A stretch of DNA of 64,000 nt from Sphingomonas sp. LR60. Its GTDB lineage: Bacteria > Pseudomonadota > Alphaproteobacteria > Sphingomonadales > Sphingomonadaceae. The DNA is taken from NCBI RefSeq assembly GCF_036855935.1, contig NZ_JASPFK010000001.1:3598501-3662500 (forward strand), written 5' to 3'. The translations under genes were made by a program, and so were the position numbers. The notes beneath the pieces are model-generated. The model was not told the DNA's origin. It did no database searches and saw only the letters and a list, made by a program, of their open reading frames with translations. Numbering within the stretch: position 1 is the stretch's first letter; the number at the start of each line of letters is the position of its first letter. Shown one piece after another: positions 46,680-55,899 of this stretch.

Positions 46680-47393
46680 TCAGCGCGAAAAAGCGTGGCT
46701 GCTCGCATTGCTCTCGACGTCCCATTCCGGATGCCACTGAACCGCCAGCACATCGGCGCCGTTGGGCCGCGCGGCGATCGCTTCGATCACGCCATCGTCG
46801 CTCGACCACGCCTCGACCGTCAGCCCGTCACCGAGCCGCTCGACGGCCTGTTCGTGAACCGAATGGACCGACAGCCGCTGCTCGCCGGTCAGCGCGGCGA
46901 GCGTGCCATCGGCGGCGAGCTGCACGTCATGGCGGTGGTCGAACAGCGTCGCGTAATCCGCGTGATCCCAGCCGCCGCGCAAATGCCGGCCACAGCAGCG
47001 CTCGGTCGACAAGGTGCCGCCGAACAGCACGTTGATCTCCTGCATTCCCCGGCAGATCCCGAACACCGGCTTGCCCGCGGAGATCATCGCGTCGGCCATC
47101 GTCAGCGCCACGTCGTCGCGCTCCCGATCGAGCACGCCGCCCTCCTCGTCATTGGGAGCGCCATAGCGCGTCGGCGCGACGTTCGATCGCGAGCCGGTCA
47201 ACAGCAGGCCATCCAGATAGTCGCTTAGCGTGGCGACGTCGCACGATTCGGCGATCGCCGGAACCAGCACGACGCACGCCTGCGACACGCGCGCCAGTGG
47301 TGCGACGAAGCGGCTCGCCACCACCTGCACCGGCCGCTGCACCGTCTCGTTGCAGCACAGCACGCCGATCACGGGTTTGCGCGTCTCAGCCAT
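46680..47393 (-). CDS. Class I glutamine amidotransferase-like hydrolase (PuuD/C26 type)
   Basis: 237 residues from ATG 47393. Resembles gamma-glutamyl-GABA hydrolase: catalytic C114 in GICRGMQEINVLFGG, with H221 and E223 in QWHPEWDVES completing the triad. TGSRSNVAPTRYG matches the family's substrate-loop region. It overlaps the upstream cysE by 8 bp, so the two are co-translated; whether it acts on a glutathione-like or other gamma-glutamyl compound is not shown. Confidence 0.88.
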   Translation of the reverse strand: MAETRKPVIGVLCCNETVQRPVQVVASRFVAPLARVSQACVVLVPAIAESCDVATLSDYLDGLLLTGSRSNVAPTRYGAPNDEEGGVLDRERDDVALTMADAMISAGKPVFGICRGMQEINVLFGGTLSTERCCGRHLRGGWDHADYATLFDHRHDVQLAADGTLAALTGEQRLSVHSVHEQAVERLGDGLTVEAWSSDDGVIEAIAARPNGADVLAVQWHPEWDVESNASSHAFSR

Positions 47394-48318
47394 CGTGCGC
47401 ACGCCAGTCGGTCGCATTGTCATGCGCTTGCGCCTCGGGCTGAACCACCAGTTGACCGGCGGCGACGTCCTCGAGCAACCACACATTGCCGCCGATCATC
47501 GCGCCCGCGCCGATCGTGACCCGCCCCAAGATCGTCGTTCCGGCGTAGATCACCACATCGTCCTCCACGATCGGGTGCCGCGCATAACGCGTGCGAGGCC
47601 GATCGGGATCATCGCCGCGCGGCGTGCGCGCGCCCAGCGTGACATGCTGGTACAGCCGGACGCGCGCGCCGATGATCGCAGTCTCGCCGATGACGACGCC
47701 GGTGCCGTGATCGATGAAGAACGACGGCCCGATCGTCGCGCCGGGATGGATGTCGATCCCGGTGCGCTCGTTCGCCAGTTCGGAGATCAGCCGGGCGACG
47801 ATCGGTGCGCCGAGTTCGTAGAGCAGATGCGCCAGCCGGTGGTACAGGCTGGCGATCGCGCCGGGATAGCAGACGAGGATCTCGTCGGCGCTGCGTGCCG
47901 CGGGATCGCCGAGGAACGCCGCCTCGACATCGCTGTCGATCAGCCGCCGGATCTCGCCGAGCCCGGCGACGAACAGCCGCACGATCGTCGCCGGCTGGTC
48001 GCGATCGAAGGTGCCGCTGCTCGCCTCCGCCTGCCAATAGCCCAGCTCGGCGGCGACCTCGCGCTCCAGCTCGGTGGCGGCGGCGAGCAACTTGGCGGCG
48101 ACGAACGCGTCTTCCTCCGCCGGCGCACCACGAAACTGGCCCAGCCGGCGCGGGTAGAGCGCGGCGGACAGCAGCTCGATCACCCGCTCCAGCGCGCCAC
48201 GCGACGGAAAGCTGGTGGTATCGTGCCCGTCGTCATGCCGCGCCCGCCACGCTTTGCGCGCATCGCGCAGCTCGGCTACCGCTTCCGCCACCGGCACTGA
48301 ATTGCGTTGATCGGTCAT
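47386..48318 (-). CDS. cysE: Serine O-acetyltransferase (CysE/EpsC type)
   Basis: Makes O-acetylserine for cysteine synthesis. 310 residues from ATG 48318: a long helical N-terminal domain (about 1-175) and a C-terminal left-handed beta-helix of hexapeptide repeats. The active site is GIDIHPGATIGPSFFIDHGTGVVIGETAIIG with the catalytic histidines, then TLGARTPRGDDPDRPRTRYARHP. The long N-terminus fits the EpsC subgroup. Overlaps the downstream amidotransferase gene by 8 bp. Confidence 0.93.
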   Translation of the reverse strand: MTDQRNSVPVAEAVAELRDARKAWRARHDDGHDTTSFPSRGALERVIELLSAALYPRRLGQFRGAPAEEDAFVAAKLLAAATELEREVAAELGYWQAEASSGTFDRDQPATIVRLFVAGLGEIRRLIDSDVEAAFLGDPAARSADEILVCYPGAIASLYHRLAHLLYELGAPIVARLISELANERTGIDIHPGATIGPSFFIDHGTGVVIGETAIIGARVRLYQHVTLGARTPRGDDPDRPRTRYARHPIVEDDVVIYAGTTILGRVTIGAGAMIGGNVWLLEDVAAGQLVVQPEAQAHDNATDWRAHDG

Positions 48319-48420
48319 GCGCGCTCCTCGTTCGACGCGCATCATATCCCATCGTTATCGTGGGTGTTGAAAGAAGCAGGCCGGGTCCCCCAAAGCTGGA
48401 CTGCCCCCAAGCTGGCCCGC

Positions 48421-50082
48421 TCAAGGTTCGTCGAACGGGCCGATCACCGTACCGACGAACCCGCCCGCGCGCGCAGTGCTGAGGAAGCGCGCGTCGACAC
48501 CGTCGCGCAACGTCCTGCGCCGGCCCCCCGCCGCATAGTCGAATGCCATCGTCCCGCCGTCGGCACGGAGCGTCAGCGTCACGGGTTTCGCGGCGTCGAT
48601 CGGGGCGCTGGCGACGAGCGTATCGCCGTCCGCATCGGCGCGGGCCCACAGCGCGATCATCGGCTTGCCCTGCACACGCGTCACCCCGAACAATAGCAGC
48701 GAACGGTCGTTCTGCACCGCCGCCAGCCCCGCCCGGGCGCCATCCTTGCCCGGCTGGTAGCGCATCGTCACCGAGACGGTCGCGACATGATGCTGCTGGC
48801 GCCGCCCAACGAAGGACGGCACGCCGTTCAGGTCGCCGAAGCGCGCGCCGGGGCGCAGCTCGAGCGCGCCACCGGCGACACGATGGAACGGCTGCCTGGG
48901 CGTGCGGATGCCGATCCATTGCATCGCCAGCCGGGTGCCTGCGAAATCATCGGCATAACCGAAATCGCCACTGGTCGGCAGCGCGGGCTTTGCGCCGGTA
49001 GGCAGCTTTGGACGCGGCGCGGTGAAGGGGATCGGCATGCCGCGTTCGAGGATATGCGGCCAGCCATCCTTCCACGTCACCGGCAGCAGGAACGTCTCGC
49101 GCCCGATGTTATAGAGCCCGTCGGCATAGGGGCGGGTCGCGAGGAAGGTCGCCCACCAGTCACCATTCTGTGTCTCGACGAATTTGGCATGCCCTGCCGA
49201 GGTGACCGGGTGCGGACGGCCAGGCGGCAGGTCGCGCTGCGTCAGGATCGGATTGGCGGCATAGGGCACGAACGGTCCGCGCAGGGTTCGCGAACGCAAC
49301 ACGACCTGCGAATGGTTGTCGCTCGTGCCACCCTCTGCCGCGCTGAGATAATACCAGCCATCCTTGCGCAGCAGGTGCGGCCCCTCGATCCACACCGGCT
49401 TCTTCGACAGATCGACCCCACCGTTGACGAGCATCGTGCTCTCGCCGACCATCTTGCCGGCGCGCCAGTCATATTCCTGCACCCAGATCGCACGATGCCC
49501 GTCATAGCGCGGTGGCTCGGCAGGCGCGCGATTGTTGACGATATAGGCGCGGTCACCCTCCCAGTAGATCGACGGATCGATCCCCTCGAACGGCAGCCAG
49601 ATCGGCTGCGACCACGGCCCCGCCGGATCCCTGGCGGTGATGACGAAATTGCCACCGCATTCGACGCACGTATTGGCGATGTAGAAGGTGCCGTCGTGGA
49701 AGGAGATGTCGGGCGCGAACACCGCCTGCGACACACGCCGGCCGGTGAAGTCGAGCTGTTCGGGACGATCGATCGCATTGCCGATCTGCGTCCAGTTCAC
49801 CAGATCCTTCGAGCGGAATACCGGCAGGCCGGGGAAGTGCGCAAACGACGAGTTGACGAGGTAATAATCGTCGCCGACCCGCGTCACGGACGGATCGGGA
49901 TAATAGCCGGCGAGGATCGGGTTCTGATATTCGCCCGGCCTTGCCGTTGCACGCTCCTGTGCCTTGCCGTCGTAGCGGAAGTGCTCGAACCTGGCGGTCT
50001 GTCCCGCCGCCGTTCCGGCGCAGGCGATGACGCCGATCGCGACCGCGCCAAGCAGCGCGCTGTTTCGAAGCTTGAGACCCAC
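48421..50082 (-). CDS. Glycoside hydrolase family 43 protein, exported
   Basis: Likely beta-xylosidase or alpha-L-arabinofuranosidase. 553 residues with a signal peptide (ALLGAVAIGVIACAGTAAGQT). The five-bladed propeller has the GH43 acidic triad: D63 (GYYPDPSVTRVGDDYYLVNSS), D169 (FEGIDPSIYW) and E233 (WIEGPHLL). The C-terminal domain from about residue 370 is the beta-sandwich typical of GH43 xylosidases (DDFAGTRLAMQWIGIRTP). A palindrome 34 bp upstream of the ATG suggests sugar-dependent control. Confidence 0.92.
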   Translation of the reverse strand: MGLKLRNSALLGAVAIGVIACAGTAAGQTARFEHFRYDGKAQERATARPGEYQNPILAGYYPDPSVTRVGDDYYLVNSSFAHFPGLPVFRSKDLVNWTQIGNAIDRPEQLDFTGRRVSQAVFAPDISFHDGTFYIANTCVECGGNFVITARDPAGPWSQPIWLPFEGIDPSIYWEGDRAYIVNNRAPAEPPRYDGHRAIWVQEYDWRAGKMVGESTMLVNGGVDLSKKPVWIEGPHLLRKDGWYYLSAAEGGTSDNHSQVVLRSRTLRGPFVPYAANPILTQRDLPPGRPHPVTSAGHAKFVETQNGDWWATFLATRPYADGLYNIGRETFLLPVTWKDGWPHILERGMPIPFTAPRPKLPTGAKPALPTSGDFGYADDFAGTRLAMQWIGIRTPRQPFHRVAGGALELRPGARFGDLNGVPSFVGRRQQHHVATVSVTMRYQPGKDGARAGLAAVQNDRSLLLFGVTRVQGKPMIALWARADADGDTLVASAPIDAAKPVTLTLRADGGTMAFDYAAGGRRRTLRDGVDARFLSTARAGGFVGTVIGPFDEP

Positions 50083-50116
50083 GATCCTCTCCCGTCATTT
50101 TCGGGGCAGAGTAACC

Positions 50117-50128
50117 GGTAGCGCTATC
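50117..50128. promoter_or_regulatory. LacI-type operator candidate upstream of the GH43 gene
   Basis: GGTAGCGCTATC is a near-perfect 12-bp palindrome with central AGCGCT, 34 bp before the GH43 start. Palindromes with a central CG and even spacing are the usual sites of LacI-family repressors; similar motifs govern sugar-utilisation genes in alphaproteobacteria. No lacI-type gene is in the window. Confidence 0.55.
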
Positions 50129-50183
50129 ATCGCAAGCGCGATCAGCGGCTTCCGGGGTCAGGATCGATGCTGTGAGGGGAAGC

Positions 50184-50257
50184 TGGATGCCCGACAAGGA
50201 CTCGAACCTTGATTGACGGAGTCAGAGTCCGCTCTCTTACCATTAGAGGATCGGGCA
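50184..50257 (-). tRNA. tRNA-Gln (anticodon CUG)
   Basis: 74 nt including the encoded CCA. The acceptor stem TGCCCGA pairs with TCGGGCA; the D-arm contains TCTAATGGTAAGA; the anticodon stem-loop GCGGA-CTCTGAC-TCCGT gives anticodon CTG at positions 34-36; the T-arm is TCAAGG-TTCGAGT-CCTTG. U1-A72 is typical of glutamine tRNAs. No integrase or partial tRNA repeat is nearby. Confidence 0.95.
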
Positions 50258-50401
50258 ACAGCGGGGGTGCGTCTATAAGCGTGCGGTCGCGGTGTCAACG
50301 CCTGCCTTGCCCAAGGTAGCGCGACTGTGTAGCTTCTAGATCAAGCACCGGGGGATCGCAGGGGCGATCCCGGTCCGGCAGATGTAAGAAAGTTGACGGC
50401 A

Positions 50402-51439
50402 ATGGTGGATTTTCCCGCCCAATTGCCGCGCCGGCAGGCGATCGCTCCTGCCCGTTCGGCACGACCCCAGCCGCGCCATACGCGCGGCGCGCCGCGGCAT
50501 TATGCCGCGCTCGACCTTGGCACCAACAATTGCCGCCTGCTGATCGCGCGGCCGCAAGGCGACGGCTTTGCCGTCGTCGACGCCTTTTCGCGAATCGTCC
50601 GGCTCGGCGAGGGACTTGCGCACAGCGGCGCGCTGTCTGACGCCGCGATCGAGCGGACGATCGCGGCGTTGCGCGTCTGCGCGGACAAGTTGAAGCGCCG
50701 CAACGTCACGCTGGCGCGCTCGGTCGCGACCGAGGCGTGCCGCCGCGCGAACAACGGGGCATCGTTCATCGCGCGCGTGCTGGAGGAAACCGGCATCCAC
50801 CTCGACATCATCTCGGCCGAGGAAGAGGCGCGGCTGGCGGTGCTCGGCTGCCATGCACTGCTCGAACCTGGCACCGGCCCGGCACTGGTCTTCGACATCG
50901 GGGGCGGGTCGACCGAACTGGTGCTGGTCGATGCCGACACCACCGTTCCGCGCGTCCGCGACTGGCATAGTGCGCCATGGGGGGTCGTCTCGCTCACCGA
51001 AAGCGCGGGCGGCGGCAACACCACCGAGGAGCGCGCACGCGCCTACAAGCGGATGCGCACCCTCGTCGCCGAAAGCTTCGCGCCGTTCGCGGCACGACTG
51101 CCGCGGCCGAGCGGCGTACCGCGGCTGCTCGGCACGTCGGGGACGGTGACGACGCTCGCCAGCGTCCACCTCGGGCTCGAACGCTATGACCGCTCGCAGG
51201 TCGACGGGTTGATCGCGCCGGCCGCGGCGATGCGCACGATCAGCCAGGAACTGGCGGGCATGTCGCTCACCGAGCGCGCCAAACTGCCCTGTATCGGCCG
51301 CGAGCGCGCCGATCTGGTCGTCGCGGGTTGCGCGATCCTCGAAGGCATTCTGGACCTGTGGCCCGCCGAGCGGCTCGGGGTCGCGGATCGCGGGATTCGC
51401 GAAGGTATCCTGCGCCGGCTGATGGAGACGGGTGCATGA
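50402..51439 (+). CDS. Ppx/GppA-family phosphatase
   Basis: 345 residues in the ASKHA fold. Phosphate 1 motif is AALDLGTNNCRLLIA, phosphate 2 is ALVFDIGGGSTELVLVD, and LLGTSGTVTTLASVHLG is the adenosine-side motif. Members split polyphosphate or pppGpp; which one cannot be told from sequence alone. Shorter than E. coli Ppx or GppA (about 500), lacking the HD-like C-terminal domain, as is usual in alphaproteobacteria. Overlaps rlmE by 4 bp (ATGA at 51436). Confidence 0.92.
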   Translation: MVDFPAQLPRRQAIAPARSARPQPRHTRGAPRHYAALDLGTNNCRLLIARPQGDGFAVVDAFSRIVRLGEGLAHSGALSDAAIERTIAALRVCADKLKRRNVTLARSVATEACRRANNGASFIARVLEETGIHLDIISAEEEARLAVLGCHALLEPGTGPALVFDIGGGSTELVLVDADTTVPRVRDWHSAPWGVVSLTESAGGGNTTEERARAYKRMRTLVAESFAPFAARLPRPSGVPRLLGTSGTVTTLASVHLGLERYDRSQVDGLIAPAAAMRTISQELAGMSLTERAKLPCIGRERADLVVAGCAILEGILDLWPAERLGVADRGIREGILRRLMETGA

Positions 51440-52113
51440 GGGGCGCAGGAGTTGGGCGGCAGCGGGTCAAGACCGCCAAGCGCCGCACCGCGCAATCGAC
51501 GCGCTGGCTCGAGCGGCAGCTCAACGACCCGTACGTGCGTCGCGCCAAGGCCGAGGGCTATCGCAGTCGTGCGGCGTACAAGCTGATCGAACTCGACGAG
51601 CGGTTCGGGTTGCTCAAGGGCGTCAAACGCGTCGTCGATCTCGGGATCGCGCCGGGTGGGTGGAGCCAGGTGGTGCGCCGCGTCTCGCCCCACGCGGCGA
51701 TCGTCGGAATCGACCTGTTGCCGGTCGATCCGATCGATGGCGTGACGATCTTCGAGATGGACTTCATGGACGATGCCGCGCCGGGCCAGTTGATGGAGGC
51801 GCTGGGCGGTGCGCCCGATCTGGTGATGTCGGACATGGCGGCGAACACCGTCGGCCATCCGCAAACCGATGCGCTTCGCACGATGGCGCTGGTCGAGACC
51901 GCGCTGGCGTTCGCGGTCGACGTGCTGCGGCCGGGTGGCACGTTCGTGTCGAAGGTCTTCGCCGGCGGCGCCGATTCGTCGCTGGTCGCGGAGATGAAGC
52001 GCAACTTCACGACCGTGAAGCACGCCAAGCCGCCGTCCAGCCGCAAGGGCTCGGTCGAGTGGTTCGTGGTGGCGCAGGGGTTCAAGGGGCGCGCTGCGGT
52101 TTCGGAGGAGTAG
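51436..52113 (+). CDS. rlmE: 23S rRNA 2'-O-ribose U2552 methyltransferase
   Basis: 225 residues. Methylates U2552 of 23S rRNA (RrmJ/FtsJ). The family's SRAAYKLIELDERFGLLK is followed by the SAM motif VVDLGIAPGGWSQVV, then IVGIDLLPVDPIDG, DLVMSDMAANTVGHPQTD and the catalytic lysine in FVSKVFAGG. ATG 51436 overlaps the ppx-like stop, a pairing common in alphaproteobacteria. Confidence 0.95.
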   Translation: MRGAGVGRQRVKTAKRRTAQSTRWLERQLNDPYVRRAKAEGYRSRAAYKLIELDERFGLLKGVKRVVDLGIAPGGWSQVVRRVSPHAAIVGIDLLPVDPIDGVTIFEMDFMDDAAPGQLMEALGGAPDLVMSDMAANTVGHPQTDALRTMALVETALAFAVDVLRPGGTFVSKVFAGGADSSLVAEMKRNFTTVKHAKPPSSRKGSVEWFVVAQGFKGRAAVSEE

Positions 52114-52138
52114 CGCCGGTCGCGTCACCCACACAACC

Positions 52139-52230
52139 GTCACCCCGGCGGACGCCGGGGTCCAGTAGCGGGCACTACGTTGCAATGCGGTGACGTGCCC
52201 CAACTAGGCCCCGGCTTTCGCCGGGGTGGC
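52139..52230. repeat. Inverted-repeat element between convergent rlmE and DUF885 gene
   Basis: Left arm GTCACCCCGGCGGACGCCGGGG and right arm GGCCCCGGCTTTCGCCGGGGTGG are inverse copies around ~40 bp. Same type as the inner pair at 26717-26802. Confidence 0.6.
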
Positions 52231-52292
52231 CAATGAAATTGGGTAAACCTGCGGCCCTCAAACGTCATTGCGAGCGTAGCAATGACGGGCGC

Positions 52293-54086
52293 TTACGCCT
52301 TCTTCGCCGCGATATACGCGTCCACCTGCTCCTCCAGCACATCGAGCGGCAGTGCGCCCTGCCCCAACACCGCTTCGTGGAAGCTGCGGATGTCGAACTT
52401 CGGTCCCAACTCGCGCTCGGCCCTGGCGCGCAGCTCGGCGATCTTCAGCTGGCCGACCATGTAGCTGGTCGCCTGCCCCGGCCAGTTGAAGTAGCGATCG
52501 ACCTCGCGCCCGATATCGGTGTCGCTGACCGAGCTGTTGGCGCGGAAATAGGCGACTGCCTGTTCGCGCGTCCAGCGCTTCGAGTGAACGCCGGTATCGA
52601 CGACCAGCCGGATCGCGCGCCACACCTGGTTGGAGAGCATCCCGAACTCGGCATAGGGGTCCTTGTACGCCCCCATCTCCTTGGCGAGCCGCTCGCTGTA
52701 GAGCCCCCAGCCCTCGACATAGGCGCCATAGCCGCCGAGCGTGCGGAACTTCGGCAGCCCGTCCAGCTCCATCGCGCGCGCGATCTGGAAATGGTGTCCA
52801 GGCGCCGCCTCGTGCGCGGCGATCGAGTCGAGCTGGATCTTCTGCGTCTGGTTCATGTCGACGAGGTTGACGTAGAAGATGCCCGGCCGCGACCCGTCCG
52901 GCGCGGGGCGGTTGTAGAAGGCAGTCGCGGCGGTGCCCTCGCGCCACTTCTCGACCGCGCGCACCTCCAGCTTCGCCTTGGGCAACCGCTCGAACCATTG
53001 CGGCGCGGCGGCCATCATCTGCGCGACGAAGCTGCGCGCGTCGCCCAGATACGCTTCGCGCCCGGCGTCGGTGTTGGGATATTTGAAGCGCGGGTCGGTT
53101 CGCACCACCTCGAAGAATTGCTCGAGCGTGCCGTTGAAGCCGACGCGGGTCTTCACCGCCTCCATTTCCTTGCGGATCGCGGCGACCTGCCGCAACCCGA
53201 GGTTGTGGATCTGGTCGGCGGTCAGGTTGGTGGTCGTCGAATCGCGCAGCCGGACCGCGTAATAGGCAGCGCCCTGCGGCAGCTTCCACGCGCCCCAATT
53301 GCCGGTCGATTGCGGCTCGAGTCGATCGAGCGTCGTAAACATCAGATCGTAACCGCGCTTCATCGGCCCGGTCATCGCCGCCGCCGCCGCGGCGAGCAGC
53401 CGCTGCTTCTCCACATCGGACGCCTTGAGCGCGGTCACCTTCTTGCGAAAATCGGCCATCAACGCCGAGTCCGCCCCGGCGGTGAACGGCGCACCGGTCA
53501 CCACCTTGCGCGCGTCCGTCCGCACCGGGGCATAAATCATCTTAAGGGGCACGATCCCCATCTTCGCCTGCTCGCGCATCAGCGCGGCGGTCTCTTGCAT
53601 CACCCGCTCCGAATCGCGGATGCGCGCGACATAGGCATCGGCATCGGCGACGCTGTCGATGCGATGGTTGTTGATGAGGAACGCCGGCACCGCGCCCATC
53701 GGGCTGCCGTTGGTCGACACCGGATAGCGCCACTTGCGAAAGCGGAAGCTGTCGCGTGCACGCTCGACCTGATCCTCGAACAGGCGGTAGCTCAGCTTGC
53801 CGCTCGGCCCCAGCCTGGCGGGCGAGAAGCTGGCACGCATCTCGCGAAGCTGCCGCTCGGACAGATCGCGCTCGCGGATCGCGGCGGCGTCGGTGTTGTC
53901 GTCGAGCTTGTCGTAATTGGTCTTGAGCCCGAGGCTGGTCTGCGCCTCGGGGCTGAGCGCGATCCGCGCGTCGAACGCGCGGTCAAGGAAGGCGGTCAGC
54001 CGCGCATCCTCCATTGCGGTCGGGGCGGCGGGAGCTTGTGCAGCGATCGCGGCGGGCGCGGCCAGCGCGAGGAGCAGGGCGCGCAT
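52293..54086 (-). CDS. DUF885-family exported zinc peptidase
   Basis: 597 residues from ATG 54086 with a signal peptide (MRALLLALAAPAAIAAQAPA). The metal motif is HEAAPGHHFQ, the usual HExxxxH-type of DUF885 proteins related to M2/M32-like peptidases; GYGAYVEGWGLYSERLAKEM is the second conserved block with the likely third ligand. No substrate known to me. Starts inside the stop of the S10 peptidase gene (TGATG at 54084-54088), so the two exported peptidases are made together. A longer reading back to 54464 runs into the other gene and is not credible. Confidence 0.88.
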   Translation of the reverse strand: MRALLLALAAPAAIAAQAPAAPTAMEDARLTAFLDRAFDARIALSPEAQTSLGLKTNYDKLDDNTDAAAIRERDLSERQLREMRASFSPARLGPSGKLSYRLFEDQVERARDSFRFRKWRYPVSTNGSPMGAVPAFLINNHRIDSVADADAYVARIRDSERVMQETAALMREQAKMGIVPLKMIYAPVRTDARKVVTGAPFTAGADSALMADFRKKVTALKASDVEKQRLLAAAAAAMTGPMKRGYDLMFTTLDRLEPQSTGNWGAWKLPQGAAYYAVRLRDSTTTNLTADQIHNLGLRQVAAIRKEMEAVKTRVGFNGTLEQFFEVVRTDPRFKYPNTDAGREAYLGDARSFVAQMMAAAPQWFERLPKAKLEVRAVEKWREGTAATAFYNRPAPDGSRPGIFYVNLVDMNQTQKIQLDSIAAHEAAPGHHFQIARAMELDGLPKFRTLGGYGAYVEGWGLYSERLAKEMGAYKDPYAEFGMLSNQVWRAIRLVVDTGVHSKRWTREQAVAYFRANSSVSDTDIGREVDRYFNWPGQATSYMVGQLKIAELRARAERELGPKFDIRSFHEAVLGQGALPLDVLEEQVDAYIAAKKA

Positions 54087-55711
54087 CAATTCGGCCCCTG
54101 CCCGGTCGCGGCGGCGGTTGATGGCGGCACGGGCGGCGCATCGGAGCGCGCCACCGCCAGCGCGCGGTCGTACCACGCCGACAGGTCGCGCTTCATCGCC
54201 ACCAGGGCGTCGGGATTGAGATAGGTCATGTGCCCCGCCGGATAGTAAGTGAAGGAGAGATTTCGCTGCTGCGCGGGTTCGAGCATCATGTGCCCGAGGT
54301 CGTTCTCGGTGCCGAAGAACGGCGTCGCCATGTCGTACCAGCCGTTCATCGACAGCACCTGCAGATACGGATTGCCGCGCATCGCCGCTGCCAGATCGAC
54401 CGCGGTGTTGGGGTTGTTCTGCTGCCCGCCGCCGCGCAGCGGCGAGTCGTGCTTCCAGTTCCACGTCCAGCCCTTCGCGTCGCGTGCCGACAGGCGGTAT
54501 GGCATGTCGGTCTTATAGCCGAGCGTGTGGGTCGCATAATCGTTGAAGGTCGCGATGAACGCGCCCGAGATCGCATCCGAGGACACGTCGCTTTCGGGCC
54601 GCTCGCCCGCCGCATCGCTGTCCACCCCGACATAGCGTGAATCGAAGCGCCCGACCGTCTGCCGCGAACCGCGCAGCAGCTCCTTCTGGAAGCGCGCAAG
54701 ATCGACGCGCAGGTTGCTGCGGATCAGGAACTCCGGGCTAAGCCCGGTCAGTTCGCTCATCCGCCGCGCGACGCTGTCGCGTTCCTCTGGCGTGATGTTC
54801 TGCCCCTTGGCGAGCGCCGACATATACGGCCCGACCGCGAAGTCGCGTGCCTGCTGCACCACCGTCGCGACATCCGCCGGACGGTTGGCGAGCCGATTGT
54901 GATACCAGGCGGTGGCGGCATAGCTCGGCAGGTAATTGAGATAGACCTGATCGAGCCCCGGCTGGCGATAGCCGTAATTCATGATCGAGCTGAGCAGCAC
55001 CACGCCGTTCAGCGCCATGCCGCGGTCCTGCAACTGGTACGCCAGCGCCCCCGACCGCAGCGTGCCGTAGCTTTCGCCGAAGATGAACTTGGGCGAGTTC
55101 CAGCGCCCGTACTTGGTGGAATAGCGCAGGATCGCCTTGGCGAAGGCGTCGGCATCCTCGTCGGTGCCGTAGAAGTCGGATGGCTTGGCATCGCCGAGCG
55201 GGCGCGAATAGCCCGCGCCGATCGCATCCAGGAACACCATGTCGGTCTTGTCGAGCAACGTGTACGGGTTCGGGCCGAAATCGTAGGGCGCGGGGCGGAT
55301 GAACTCGGGGCTGCCGGTCTGGAGCCGCATCGGCGCGAACGAGCCCATGTGCAGCCAGAAGGTCGGGCTGCCCGGCCCACCGTTGTAGAAATAGGTGATC
55401 GGGCGTTTGGTGCCGGGCTTGGTCCTGTCGAGCGTATAGGCGGTGTAGAACATCGACGCGGTCGGCTTGCCCTCGATGTCGCGGATCGTCAGCGTGCCGG
55501 CCGTTGCGGTATAGCCCAGCCGCTTGCCCGCGACCGTCACCGCACCCTTGGAGCGTTCTTCGCGTTCCTCGACCGGCGCATTGGCGGTGGCGGCGTCGGC
55601 TTCCTCCCTCTGCACTTCGGCATTGCTCTTGGCCGGCCGCTTGTCCTTGTCCTGCGCCAGCGCCGGCATCGTCGCAGCGGCGAGCAGGAGGGCGGCATAT
55701 CCGAAGCGCAT
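54086..55711 (-). CDS. S10-family serine carboxypeptidase, exported
   Basis: 541 residues with a signal peptide (MRFGYAALLLAAATMPALAQ) and a charged linker to about residue 55. Alpha/beta-hydrolase with oxyanion motif NGGPGSP (110-116), nucleophile S214 in FGESYGTLR, aspartate in NGWYDMATPFFGTE and histidine in YPAGHMTYLN. Removes C-terminal residues from peptides in the periplasm or outside. First gene of a two-gene operon with the DUF885 peptidase. Confidence 0.92.
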   Translation of the reverse strand: MRFGYAALLLAAATMPALAQDKDKRPAKSNAEVQREEADAATANAPVEEREERSKGAVTVAGKRLGYTATAGTLTIRDIEGKPTASMFYTAYTLDRTKPGTKRPITYFYNGGPGSPTFWLHMGSFAPMRLQTGSPEFIRPAPYDFGPNPYTLLDKTDMVFLDAIGAGYSRPLGDAKPSDFYGTDEDADAFAKAILRYSTKYGRWNSPKFIFGESYGTLRSGALAYQLQDRGMALNGVVLLSSIMNYGYRQPGLDQVYLNYLPSYAATAWYHNRLANRPADVATVVQQARDFAVGPYMSALAKGQNITPEERDSVARRMSELTGLSPEFLIRSNLRVDLARFQKELLRGSRQTVGRFDSRYVGVDSDAAGERPESDVSSDAISGAFIATFNDYATHTLGYKTDMPYRLSARDAKGWTWNWKHDSPLRGGGQQNNPNTAVDLAAAMRGNPYLQVLSMNGWYDMATPFFGTENDLGHMMLEPAQQRNLSFTYYPAGHMTYLNPDALVAMKRDLSAWYDRALAVARSDAPPVPPSTAAATGQGPN

Positions 55712-55795
55712 CAGGCGATCCCCTATAGGTCAGGGATGCTGGTGTAATCGTCGCAACGGAAACGATGCAAGCCGTTGTAGCCCCTCCGTTACTCC

Positions 55796-55889
55796 GTCAT
55801 TCCCGCGCAGGCGGGAATCCAGACGCGCAGGTCCGTCGATGGAGACGCGAACGTCAGAGATTCTGGATTTCCACCTGCGCGGCAACGAC
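55796..55889 (+). repeat. 94-bp inverted-repeat element, family A copy 6
   Basis: Ends GTCATTCCCGCGCAGGCGGG and a decayed right end (GCGGCAACGAC). Inner CCAGACGCGCAGGTC and GTCAGAGATTCTGGA; forward orientation. Between the S10 start and the exonuclease stop, 11 bp from the latter. Confidence 0.75.
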
Positions 55890-55899
55890 GGAGGCGGCT

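Noticed and set aside
50184..50257. tRNA-Gln considered as an integration site
   Set aside because: No integrase, no partial tRNA duplicate, and ordinary chromosomal genes on both sides.
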